In this document: positions 13,510 to 23,451 of the stretch, piece after piece
How positions within the stretch are numbered: the stretch's first letter is position 1
How the letters are laid out: the number at the start of each line of letters is the position of its first letter
Assembly (NCBI GenBank): GCA_015143295.1
Contig: CM026574.1
Span: 16,866,938 to 16,930,937 of the forward strand
DNA: 64,000 bases
Direction of reading: 5' to 3'
From: Tetracentron sinense
Lineage: Eukaryota; Streptophyta; Magnoliopsida; Trochodendrales; Trochodendraceae
Notes under the pieces: model-generated
What the model saw: the letters and a program-made list of their open reading frames with translations, nothing else
The model's database searches: none
What the model was told of the DNA's origin: nothing
Program-made: the position numbers and the translations under genes

Positions 13510-14021
13510 GTTCAATGGGAAAAACAAGTTGTTGAGTGACTTTGTGAGAGCACTAATATGAAGAATATTCCTTGCTCATCCCTATGGTGTAGTAGTGCTA
13601 CTTGTAACGAGAGAAGGATGAGTCTGACTCTTAATGTCTTCTATAGCTGATTTTCAGTGGGATGTATAGTTACAAGGCATCCTTGATAGAGACACCTACA
13701 TGAGTGTGGAAGTGGGGCCGCTTCCTATGAGAATTTTGGCTGATTCTCTAGAGCGCTCATGAATACTGGGATATAGCACATGGCCGAAATGTGCACAACC
13801 GTTAGAACTCGACTGATTTGTTTTGGTTACTGTGCGTGTGATATGTTGCTTAATTCATAAACACAAGAGCTTGGTTCAAGACATAGTTCACCAATCCCTT
13901 TATGAGTTCGACATGTTTACACTAAGTCAAGGTTCAAGTCCAAAAGACACCTTGGCCCATACACAGTAGCTTTGGCTTTTAAATTATTTTTATACTTCAA
14001 ATTTTGTTTTATGTGGGGGAT
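13510..14021 (+). other. CopC 3' untranslated region and polypurine tract
   Basis: There is no coding frame here between the pol stop and the 3' LTR. The purine-rich GTGGGGGA at 14013-14020 is the plausible plus-strand primer. Confidence 0.6.
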
Positions 14022-14891
14022 TGTTGAAGTTTTGTGAGTATTGTGAGTTTAAAACAAAAGTTTTATGTAAAGTTTTAGTCCCACATCGGAATATTACAAG
14101 AGAGTAGAATGGGTTATATATGTTTTCTTATCTAGTATGGGTGTGTTAAAAGGAGATGGGCTTAGCCCTCGCGCATGTGGGGGCCCAAGGAGTGGACCAA
14201 AGGCTTCCAATGGGAATTTGGCGAGTCGGGCCGAAAACCCTTCATGTGCGCGCGTTGCGGGTCGCATCCTGCGTGATATATCAAAGACACACACACACAC
14301 GCGCGGCCGGCCGAGCCGAGCCGGGCCGGGTCGGGTCGGGTCGCGCGCGTGGTCATTTGATGGTTTTTTATTTCCTCTTTCTTTTAATATTCCTAATCTT
14401 TTATTACCGTTTTATTACCGTTTGAGAGTAATTAATTAGCAATTAATCTTTCAGTTTTAGAATAGGAATAGTCTTTTGTTTCTCTATTTAAATAGAGTTT
14501 ATTCCTTTGTCAGACACAGAAATTATCTCTTTTGGCTTCATACAAAATTGGTTTCTCTTCTAGTTTTCTCTTTTGAATCAGTCGAGTTCGCAGAGATCAT
14601 TAGAGAGAGGGTGCTCCTTTTCTTTTGATATTGATCGTTGAATCCTGGGGGTGTCCTCCAATTTATCCTACGAGCATTAGGGTCAAAGAGGATCCAATAG
14701 GGGCGATTTTCACCTTAAGGACAGTGTGTCTAACACACGCCTCGATTCCAGTTTACTGACAAATTTCTGTTCGTGGAATTCTTATTTTCAGATCTGCTCT
14801 TACAGTCTAACTAGTTCGCTACTTGCTGCGCTACGGTGATCGGTAATACCTTCATCATTATATATTTAAATTGTATACAAATATTCCAATA
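14022..14891 (+). repeat. CopC 3' LTR
   Basis: The 870-bp LTR starts TGTTGAAG; its terminal CA has become TA in ATTCCAATA. It carries the same USE-like and TATA pair as the 5' LTR at 14078-14122. It is followed by the GTGTA duplication. Confidence 0.95.
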
Positions 14892-14896
14892 GTGTA

Positions 14897-16097
14897 TACG
14901 CTACAGCCACATGGGTTTATTGATCGAGACTATCCAAATCACGTTTTTCATCTCCACAAGGCCTTATATGGCCTCAAACATGCCCCTCACACCTTGTTTC
15001 AACATTTTAGCTCATTTCTCCTTGGCCAAGGATTTCATTGCAGCCAAGTTGACCCCTCCATGTTTGTTCTACATCAATCGAAAGCCACACTTGTTTTCCT
15101 ACTTTATGTAGATGCTATCATACTAACTGGCTCATCTCCACACTTAGTTCGACCATTTATTCTAGATCAATCGGAAGCCACACTTGTTTTCCTACTTTAA
15201 GTAGATGATATCATACTAAGTACTGGCTCATTTCCACACTTAGTTCGGCCTTTTATCTCAAAAATTTTGAATGAGTTTGACATGAAGGACCTCAGAGATG
15301 CACACTTTTTCCTCAGCATGGAAGTTCAAAGGACGTCTAAGGAGCTTGCGCTCGCTCAATCAAAGTGTGCTTTTAGTCTTTTTCAGAAACATCACATGGT
15401 AGGGGTGAAGCCATGCACAACACCTTTATCTACATGAAGATCCTTCTGATTATCATCACCTTGTCGATGCCCTTCAAAACCTCAGCCTCACCTAGCCAGA
15501 TCTTACTTTGCAGTTAACTAGGCCTGTCAATTTATGCACAAGCCAACTACACTACATTAAAGGTACCATTAGCCACGACATCTCCATCCAAAAGGGTTCC
15601 TCCTTTAACCTCACAGCATACTTTGATGCCGAATAAGCAGGCAATCTGAATGATCGAATATCTACAAGTGGCTTTTGGATATACCTTCGACCAAATCTCA
15701 TCTCATGGAGTAGCAAGAAGCAACCCATTGTATCTCGCTCCAGTGCAGAGGCTGAATATCATGCTTTAGCAGCCACCACACTGATACAATATGGATCTAC
15801 TACATTCTAAGAGACATTGGGATTCCTATCATCTCTCCTACTTGGCTCCTATATGATAATTTCAGTGCAACACATATGGTAGCGAACCCTGTCTTTTATT
15901 CACAAACAAAACCTATAAAAATCAATTATCATTTTGTTTGTGAACGAGTCGCATCTAGGGACTTGCAAATGTCCTTTGTCTCCACTACTCAACAATTGGT
16001 GGACTTTTTCACTAAGGCCTTAACCGGTCCGCAGTTAAACTTCATTCGTTCCAAGCTTATGCTACTGACATCATTAGCTTGTGGGGGGGGGGGGGGC
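14897..16097 (+). pseudogene. CopB RT and RNase H remnant, continuation (unit 1)
   Basis: CopB RT resumes after CopC with YTLQPHGFIDRDYPNHVFHLHKALYGLKHAP-like text, quoted here only as a landmark at 14897-14990. The active-site box reads YVDA at about 15108 instead of YVDD. A 93-bp in-frame duplication of this segment follows (15069 and 15162). RNase H is recognisable by [12 protein letters not shown] (about 15735) and by the C-terminal KINYHFVCERV and FTKALTGPQL (15905-16040). The frame is broken by stops and shifts. It ends in a run of 14 G at 16083-16096, an expanded polypurine tract. Units 2 and 3 have six and five G there. Confidence 0.85.
15069..15254 (+). repeat. 93-bp in-frame duplication spanning CopB RT active site (unit 1)
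   Basis: Copies start at 15069 and 15162, each opening CTASATCAATCG and containing the YVDD-like box and LTGSSPHLV. Two copies are present here, three in unit 2 (35705, 35798, 35888) and two in unit 3 (51554, 51647). Confidence 0.9.
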
Positions 16098-16344
16098 TAA
16101 TAGATAAAGATACCAAATAACAGCAAAGATTCACAAGAGTCCAAAATGGACTCTTTCCTTTATTCACAAGGAATCCTAATGGAACTCTGTTTCCTTTAAT
16201 TATTACTCCCTCTCATTGTTTCACACCAACTGTATTTTCTATTTTGAGTATCCAATGTAATCTTTCTTCACCTATAATACAAACCACCTTACCCACAACA
16301 GCGTGTGCGGTTCATCTTCTTGTCTCTTATTTTCAGTTATAACA
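16098..16344 (+). repeat. CopB 3' LTR (unit 1)
   Basis: This is a roughly 247-bp block right after the G tract. It starts TAATAGATAAAG and ends TTATAACA, and is matched at 36848-37095 and 52345-52591. The start is TA rather than TG. With no 5' LTR in the window, the exact edges come only from comparing the three units. Confidence 0.65.
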
Positions 16345-16439
16345 ATAGAGAATTAGAAGTCTTATTTATTTATTTATTCTTGAGCTAGCTAGGTTGTAAG
16401 ATTATGGTGTATTTAGATGTAACATTATACTATGAAAGA

Positions 16440-17395
16440 GCTAAGAAGATGCGCCGAAAGAGCTTAGAAGTAGATGCACAATTGTTTTGAAATGTTTGAG
16501 AAGTTCAGTCACACTTGTAGGTAATAATTTGATAGGTGCATATGGAACATTTGGAAAGTTAGTGAAGGATTGTGAGATATTCGACAAAATGCTTGAAAGA
16601 AATGTTATTTCTTGGATGCGATTCTTTATGGCACAATATCTGAGAATTGGGTTGGAAGATGAAGTTCCATTGTTACGAAGTGGAGGATTGCTAAGCGTAC
16701 CCTCTTTATCCCTAATCTCACTATTTTTAGATAATGAAACAAATGATTTTTTGTTAGCCAACTTTTAGGACACACAATGTCATTTGTTTTATTATATAGA
16801 AAGGGTGAGAGCAAGTATTATGAGAGTATGTTTAGCATTATTCAAATTACTTTATTTCTTATCATTGAAAATGGATTTCAAGCCAAGACAATAGTAAGAC
16901 GTTTTTGTGTATCCTGAATTTATGTAATAAGAGATCAAAATTTGATTTTGGCAAAAAAATCCCTAATTTTATTATAAAAGGGAATTTGAGAAACTTAATT
17001 ATGGATACTCTCGTGCATTGCGTTCATTTCAAACATTTGATCTGATGTCTAAGGGGGATATAGTTTGTTAGAAAACATTAATCATTGCCTCTTCCCAACA
17101 AGGGCGTGGAGAGGAAGCTTTTTCAATATTGCATGAATGCGATCTAGTGGTTTTTTCTTGAATGAGTTTAGAGTGTTTAATGTTTTGAAGGTTTGTGGAG
17201 ATGATAAAGCTTTAAAATATGGGAGATAACTGCATGGTGCCACAATCAATTTTTTTTGAAGGACGATGTTTGTATATCATTATAGGGACATCCCTAGTGT
17301 AAGTATTCAGAATGTTAGGAAGTCTTAAATTTTAGTAGAATGTTTCAAGGATCAAGGAAGAGAAACACTATTACATGGTGCAAACGAAATTATCT
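16440..17395 (+). pseudogene. PPR-protein pseudogene (unit 1)
   Basis: Conceptual translation shows pentatricopeptide repeat motifs: VGNNLIGAYGTFGKL followed by IFDKMLERNVISWM at about 16515-16620. After an interruption come a repeat around 17050-17150 (IIASSQQGRGEEAFSILHE) and VCGDDKALKYGR near 17190-17230. PPR proteins bind organellar RNA, usually in mitochondria or plastids. There is no single open frame: stops interrupt it (for example TAG in the ALKYGR-LHG stretch), and a MITE lies inside at 16698-16830. Similar remnants lie at 37190-38010, 52690-52900, 28638-28690 and 31560-31720. No intact copy is in the window. Confidence 0.7.
16698..16830. mobile_element. Small palindromic MITE (unit 1 copy)
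   Basis: This 133-bp element has imperfect inverted arms. The left arm has TAATCTCACTATTTTTAGAT and the right arm, read inverted, gives CTCACCCTTTCTATATAA. The two arms pair across a centre containing AACAAATGA and TCATTTGTT. The same element is at 37427-37559 and 28937-29065, with one arm near 54255-54300. No TSD was resolved. Confidence 0.6.
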
Positions 17396-17815
17396 CCTCC
17401 CTAAGTGGTGCAAAGAGTTGGAGCTGGATAGCATCCAAACGTTCTAAGCCACACTTGGTATTTTGTAAACTGCTCAACAGTCTCATCACGCACCCCATAC
17501 TGAGCTCTTTTATATTTAATATCAAGACGTCAACCATATAGAAGGTGCCTGGTTGGGAGTCTGTCTATTTACTAAAACAAAAGAAAGTGGTTGATCTTGG
17601 GGGTCATTTAATTCCCCCATATCTTTCCCAAGAGATGGGCATCTGAATGATTGTGCCAGTGTAGATCGTATAACCCCTTTGGAAAAGGACTTAGGTTCGA
17701 GTCTATTAGTGTGGCAATGGAAGGCCCACCTTTATACTACCCTAACTCTAAACCTAGATAAATGATTTTGTTTTGGGTGGTAAGTTGGGGTTAGGCAGAC
17801 CCCTACCAAATTTAT
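17396..17815 (+). repeat. Duplicated non-coding block between PPR and LINE, possible SINE
   Basis: This block recurs at about 37985-38405, 52895-53320 and, in part, 31730-31850. It contains GGTTCGAGTC at about 17695, which resembles a Pol III B box, and ends near a T-rich run. I see no clear A box or TSD, so the SINE reading is weak. No gene was recognised. Confidence 0.3.
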
Positions 17816-19597
17816 GAAAAAAAGGCCGCAAACGCTATTACAATCAATAGTTCTCCTTCCCAAATCTGACTTCATAGAGAATAGACTGGGTCACAATAGG
17901 TGAAGGCTCCAGAGGAAAGGTTACACTTGAATTATTCAAACAAAGTCTAGCTAGGGAATCAACGGCTCTGCTTGCCTCACGTCAATTGTGCTTGATTTTA
18001 CAATTTACGAATTGTTGGACCAAATTCCTAGCAATCTGAAAATCTTCCATCCATCTCAATGAAGGATTATTCATGCAATCAACAACCCACTTTGAATCAG
18101 CCTAAACCCACAGTTTGGACGCCCCGAACTAGTGTTCCATTTAGAGACCTTTCACAATCGCACTAAGCTTCACCTTATCAATATCATCCCATTCAAGCAA
18201 AGGCAATACAAAGATCTCCTCTATGACCTTGTAGGATTCCACCCAAGCCTGTTCCATTTTCACGGAGAGAGCCATCTGTATTCAAAGTCCACAAGCTCTC
18301 CAGAGGGAAGCTCCAAGAACAAACCGGGAATGTAGAAATCTGTTTCTATACTCCCACCTTGCCATAAGCGATCTACGTCTTTCCAAGTCCACCAGACAAG
18401 ATTTTATAGCAGCGAAGCGCCCTCTTGTGTCGTTATTTATCAAATTGGACTGCGAAACTGAATCCTTGAATTAGTTTAGAAAATAAAATTGTTTCTTTCC
18501 CACCATACATAACACTTTGGATCAAATCAGAACCTTTGAGCACATCTTGAATCAAAAGGTTTTCCTCTTCTTATTCACGGGAACTCCTCCTATAACCACA
18601 CCAGACTAATATACAAATCCAAATCTCTTGAGTGAAATGACATTAACAAAGAAGTTGGTGTAAGCCTTCAGAGGCAGACCAACTGAAAATGGATCTAGAG
18701 CAATTGAGAATGTTAAGGTTAACCAAAGCCTCTCGAGTTTGAAGAACATTTAACTAGATTAGCCATGCTATCAAGTTATTTATAGCAATATTCATGTTGA
18801 ACCAGCAAAATTTTACTCCAATTAGTTTGAGGTTTAACATCTCTGATAGCATTCCACACCGACTTGAGGGAAAAGAGCCCATTTTTAGATTGCATCAATT
18901 GGTTTTGGGAAGGAAGGTTCGCCTAAACTTCACATAGAGCTGTAGATCTAACAAGAGGAAATTCCTAGGCACCATAATAGATTGCATCAATTGGTTTTGG
19001 GAAGGAAGGTTCGCCTAAACTTCACATAGAGCTGTAGATCTAACAAGAGGAAATTCCTAGGCACCATAATAGATTAGAGTTGACACCTTCACAGATTTAG
19101 GGATATCATACTTTAGACGAGGACCATATGTTTCATGCAAGATACCTTTGGGGTGCCATGGGTCATACAAAAAGGAGGTTTTGCAACCATTGCGAATAAT
19201 GTGGGAGATAAATTCTTTTGTCTAATCACGAATATTCAGAATTTGGCGCCGAACAAATGAACAATTAGAGGGGACTTTGATCGTTCAGAAGTTTCTCGTC
19301 TTCAACATATTACCATAAGCCTAGTTAACCCACACACTCTATTTCATGGAGGCAATCTCCTTGGTCAGACGAAATAAGGATGAGGTATTTTAATCATTAA
19401 TGCGTCTAATAGTTAGCCATCATTCAAATATCAGATTACACACATGATTCCTGGGAACCACTTTGCATTTATTGATGCCCCCATACCAAAGAAAACTGGT
19501 TGCAAATTTGCTCTATAGTCTTCATTATCTTTTTCGGGAGCATGAAGTAGCCAGTCCAATACATCTGGGAGCTCATTAAAACGGATCTAATTAATTC
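17816..19597 (-). pseudogene. LINE ORF2 remnant, 3' half (unit 1)
   Basis: Read on the minus strand, this corresponds to the C-terminal part of a plant LINE polyprotein: a zf-RVT-like region and then the RNase H region that is best preserved in the unit 2 copy (38746-39075, NTDGS motif). The frame here is broken repeatedly. The LINE 3' end is on the left, next to a conserved CAGACCCCTACC segment near 17795-17810 that also ends the LINE at 29398. The body is interrupted at 19597 by an LTR-like element and resumes at 22113. It contains a perfect 92-bp tandem duplication at 18887-19070. Confidence 0.7.
18887..19070. repeat. Perfect 92-bp tandem duplication inside LINE
   Basis: Copies 18887-18978 and 18979-19070 are identical. 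Both start AGATTGCATCAATTGG. The homologous LINE segments in units 2 and 3 have a single copy, so the duplication is local and recent. Confidence 0.95.
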
Positions 19598-19772
19598 TGT
19601 AGTGACCCCAAATCCTACCTTGACCAAAATAGGACCTTGGGTCGACACATTTCTTAAACTTGCTTAAATCCCATGGCATACAAGGCATACAACACGATTC
19701 TCCAAAATGAGAGTAATAAAATTTTGATATATAAAACCAAATCATCCTGCTCAAGTATATGGTTAACATAAG

Positions 19773-20134
19773 TGTAAGAGAATTAATCCCACATCGACTA
19801 AATAGAGAAATAGTTGTGGCCTTATATACATGTAAGGCCTCTCCACTCATTGCCAATTGGTTTTGAGTTGGACGCTTTCACATGGTATTAGAGCCCAAAA
19901 GACCCAACGGCCAAATTATGCTCACTCACGATGACAGACCCAAACAGAAAGGCTGCATGATTGACGACCCAAAAAAAAAGGCGCACGTGACAGACCTAAA
20001 ATTAGGACTGCACGTGAGGGGGCGTGTAAGAGAATTAATCCTACATCGACTAAATAGAGAAATAGTTGTGGCCTTATATACATGTAAGGCCTCTCCACTT
20101 ATTGCCAATTGGTTTTGAGTTGGACGCTTTCACA
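19773..20134 (+). mobile_element. TRIM element, complete
   Basis: This is a 362-bp terminal-repeat retrotransposon in miniature. The LTRs are 110 bp (19773-19882 and 20025-20134) and differ at two positions, both C to T in the right copy. The primer binding site TGGTATTAGAGCCC (19883-19896) resembles the initiator-Met tRNA site. A GAGGGGG purine tract lies at 20016-20022. The target duplication ATAAG is perfect (19768-19772 and 20135-20139). It has no coding capacity, so it must be moved in trans. Confidence 0.95.
19786..19830 (+). promoter_or_regulatory. USE-like box plus TATA in TRIM LTR
   Basis: ATCCCACATCG at 19786-19796 is followed after 26 bp by TATATACA at 19823-19830. The spacing is identical to that in the CopC LTR. 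The right LTR has TCCTACATCG, one base off. Confidence 0.55.
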
Positions 20135-20626
20135 ATAAGCATAACCCACCATAAACAAAATAGTCTGATACTCAACTATAAAGTAATCTGATAAGCAACA
20201 TCATCTAAGTGTCTATTACAAAAACTCCTCATCTCTCAAAGTAAAAGCCTAATGATAAGGCCACCTGTCCAATTTTCGCTCTCTCTCAACCAGAGGTTCA
20301 CCTTCCTCTTCTACGCCGTAAGCCTCCTCCACCCAAGGCTCACTTACAAACTCGGGCTCCACACCTGCCAAGACAAAAGTCTGGCTGAGTACACAAGCAC
20401 TTAGTGTATATAAAATCCAACCAAAAATATAGTATCCTTGCACTTAGTTAAAACCATAACCAATAGCATAATAACATAGTCAAAGTGCAGAAGAACATGT
20501 GCTCATATACATCATATCATCACCTTGACTCGTGTACTGGTGAGAATCTTAGACTTATGAGACAACATCCTTATGAGATGCTTATGCTTATAAGACCACG
20601 TGCTTGTGAGATGCTTATGCACGTAT

Positions 20627-20790
20627 TTAGATCATACAGTTATCAGATATCTCATTGGGCTTATTCAGTCTATCAGGCGTATGCAATGCTTATGCTTATG
20701 AGTCTTTGAGCAACTTATTCAGAACATACACTTATTTAGATCTCTCATTGGGCTTATTTAGTCTATCAGGCGTATGCAATACTTATGTTT
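20627..20790. repeat. Degenerate tandem repeat in LTR-like element
   Basis: The segment TCTCATTGGGCTTATT...CAGGCGTATGCAATRCTTATG occurs at about 20650-20700 and again at about 20740-20790. Confidence 0.7.
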
Positions 20791-22112
20791 GTGGTCCACA
20801 TGTGTGACTTATAAGACTCTTACCTTAACATACACGTGAGTTTGTACATAAGTCTCCCAATTAACATTTGAATCGATCATCCCTTAGGTTCCAAACCTTC
20901 GCCAAGAAACTCCCCCAGATTACATCTCCCTGGTTAGAGAATTCTCAACATGGAAGTCTTTCTTCTAAGTTCTTACCTTCCCGAATATCAATTACCATGC
21001 AAAATAATTAGACATAATTTAACAAACAATAACATATATATACCTTGTCATTATTCTTAGTATAATTCATAATCAATTTCATAAATATTCATTTATAAGT
21101 TATTCATTGACCATTACATTAGCCCATCCTCCATTTCTCACCATCTACAAGTCATATAACCATGAAATTCATCCATCTACATTCCCATCCTCCATTCCAC
21201 ATCAATCCACAACCAAACAATTTATTAACATACATACCCATCCTTCATTTCACATAAATCCACAACCAAATTAACAATCCAATTAAATGTGTTCCCATAC
21301 ATTCTCATCCTCTCTTTTCCTCATCCATAGTATTAATCATCACATGATAGTTCATAGAACCCCAATCCATAATCACAAATCCATTCCCATACAAAATAAA
21401 TCATAATCCATATTACATAGTCTACAATCTTACCATAAACATGATTATACTCCATTATTTCTAGCTTAAACAATCTTAAACACATATAAATTCATAATAG
21501 AGTTGAGTTAGATAGTATATTCACATTTGGGATCCTTCCCTTAGATCTAAATCACAAGATGATGCTCATTGAAGCTTTGAGGATGATCTCCAAGCTAAAC
21601 TTCTTATTCTCCAAGCAAAACCCTTCTTCTTCAAGCTAAATTTCTCTTAGAACCTTAGGTTTTTTCTCTTCCTTTACCAAATTAGGTTGGAAATGGTTAG
21701 GATACTCTAAAACCTCGAAATAGAACCCCAATTTATGGTCCCAAGGGTTAAAAACCCTAAAATCCACGATTTGGGGATTTTTAAAAATGAAAATCACACG
21801 CTTTGGTTGATCGAGAGTTAGTTCTGATCGATCAGAGAGGACTGGGCAAAATTTTGGGTTCCCATCGATCGATTGGTGCTGTCCGGGCCGATCGATCGGT
21901 ATCTAGACAGAACACTTGGGTGACTTCCTGGATCCATCCGATTGATTGGTCTGAACGGTCCAATCGATTGGGGGTCCTGAAATTTGAAAATTTCATCATT
22001 TTTCACCCTCCAACTCGTCTAACTTTAAACACCCATGCATAGAACATCAAAAAGACAACAATACTCTTACTAAACAAGGTAAAAACAAAAGAAAAGGGTC
22101 CGGGACTCTACA

Positions 22113-22384
22113 AATTCCGCTCTTCCTGCATATGATAGGATTCGGCCCATTCAGGCTTGAAATTTCTTTGTCAATTTGTCCACCAGAGGTTGGTAGTGGG
22201 CTGCTGATAACTTACCTAACGTAAGAGGGATACCTAAGTAGTTAACTGGAAGCTTTCCAATTTTGAGATGAAGAATTTCTTTAATTCTCTGAGATACTCT
22301 AGCTTGGCTTCTGATGAAGAAAATCTGAGATTTATCATAGTTTGATTGCAACCCTAAAATCTGAGAGAATTTCTCTAAGATCCT
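22113..22384 (-). pseudogene. LINE ORF2 remnant, middle piece (unit 1)
   Basis: This minus-strand LINE text carries VNYLGIPLTLGKL followed by SAAHYQPLVDKL, the conserved region just after the RT core. It lies between two insertions and is collinear with the uninterrupted copy at 62970-63240. The short open stretch at 22151-22402 runs a few codons into the neighbouring insertion. Confidence 0.8.
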
Positions 22385-22794
22385 GTGAGTGCGAGATTTC
22401 ACTCCGGGTCACAGGGAAGGGTGTGTTGAGAGTCACCACCTATTAATTCAGAAGGGATAAGTTCCGAAGATGTGGATAAAGTCTTGGTCTGCGGTAGAGT
22501 TCTAGGTAAGAGGTTCGGTTAAGTCCGAGGAAGGTGTTAGGCACCCGAGAATTCTATTTTTCAATAATTCCTTACTTTCTAGGTGTAAGCCAATTAAAAT
22601 CAAAGTTTTGTTCAAATGCCTAAGTGTTAAGATAATACTAATCTAAGAAAGAAAAACTAACTAGGGTCGAACCCGGGTTAGGTTGCCTACGTACTCACAA
22701 GGTGAGATCAGACTGAGTGTAGTTCTGGTACATGGGTCCATGCCAAGGTTAGGAGGAGTGTGTGTGTGTGCTAATGGTGGTTAATGGACTAGTC

Positions 22795-23125
22795 CGGTAA
22801 ACTAGGGTTTGATTGACCGAGTTTGGTCAAGTGCATGGTTTAAACTTAGTAGACTTAGGGTTAGTCTGGTAGACTAAGGATTGGTTCGGTAGACTAGGGA
22901 TTAGGCTCGGTAGGCCAAAGGGTAAGTCAGGTAGACTTGATTTAGGCCCGGTAGATCAAAATCGGATTTAACCAAGATTAGGATTGCTAACTGAGGTTAA
23001 GGGTAAAATTAACCATGGTTAGGGTTGCTAACCACAGTTAAAGGTAACAAGGTAAAGACTGGTAGGCTAAAGTTAGGCCTGGTAGGCCAAGGGTGAGCCC
23101 GGTAGGCTAAGGGATTAGACCCGGT
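22795..23125. repeat. Degenerate GGTAGGC/GGTAGACT repeats in E1
   Basis: Short repeats of the form CCGGTAGRCTAAGGGTTA are interspersed with ACCATGGTTA motifs. A similar array is in E2 at about 55980-56190. Confidence 0.7.
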
Positions 23126-23451
23126 AGGTCAAAAACGGATTTAATCGAGGTTAGGGTTACTAACCGGAGTTAAAGGGATAAAGTAACCATGGTTAGGGTT
23201 GCTAATCATAGTAAAAATGGCCAAAGTAGAAACATTTTGGGCATTTTAAAATATTTCGGAATTTTGTAGTATTTTTCTAGATTTTTACCAAGGGTTAATG
23301 GTGCTTAACCATGGTTAAAAGTTAATCAGGGTTAGGTTAACCCTAGTTAAGGGTCTAGGCAGGTCAGGGTGGGCCCAGAGAGCATGGCAGAGCATAGAGT
23401 GGCCTCCTACCTGGTCTGAACCCTGTGCAAAATCCCAAAAGATCAAAAATC

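Larger units (their letters stand above)
8562..14891 (+). mobile_element. Full-length Ty1/copia element CopC nested in CopB RT
   Basis: This is a complete 6330-bp LTR retrotransposon, with LTRs at 8562-9445 and 14022-14891 and a gag-pol remnant at 9522-13509. The target-site duplication GTGTA is perfect (8557-8561 and 14892-14896). Joining the flanks across it restores the CopB RT text seen uninterrupted at about 35520-35560. A purine run GGGGGA precedes the 3' LTR at 14015-14020. The sequence after the 5' LTR (ATCTTAAGGTG) is not the usual initiator-Met tRNA primer site, and I cannot identify the primer. Order gag-PR-IN-RT-RH marks it as copia. It is dead because of coding lesions, but structurally intact. 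Confidence 0.95.
19598..22112. mobile_element. LTR-like insertion (probable gypsy solo LTR) in LINE
   Basis: This 2515-bp element has ends TGTAGTGACCCC and GGGACTCTACA, so TG...CA in either orientation. It is flanked by perfect AATTC duplications (19593-19597 and 22113-22117). The empty site is visible in the uninterrupted LINE near 62970-62976. There is no retroelement coding inside, which fits a solo LTR. The interior has degenerate CTTATGAG-type repeats (20500-20830) and GATCGATCGG motifs (21815-21990). It hosts the TRIM at 19773-20134. Assignment to gypsy rests on length and terminal sequence only. Confidence 0.75.

Noticed and set aside
17580..17815. Definite SINE
   Set aside because: A B-box-like GGTTCGAGTC is present, but no A box, TSD or clean tail was found. 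Kept only as a low-confidence repeat.
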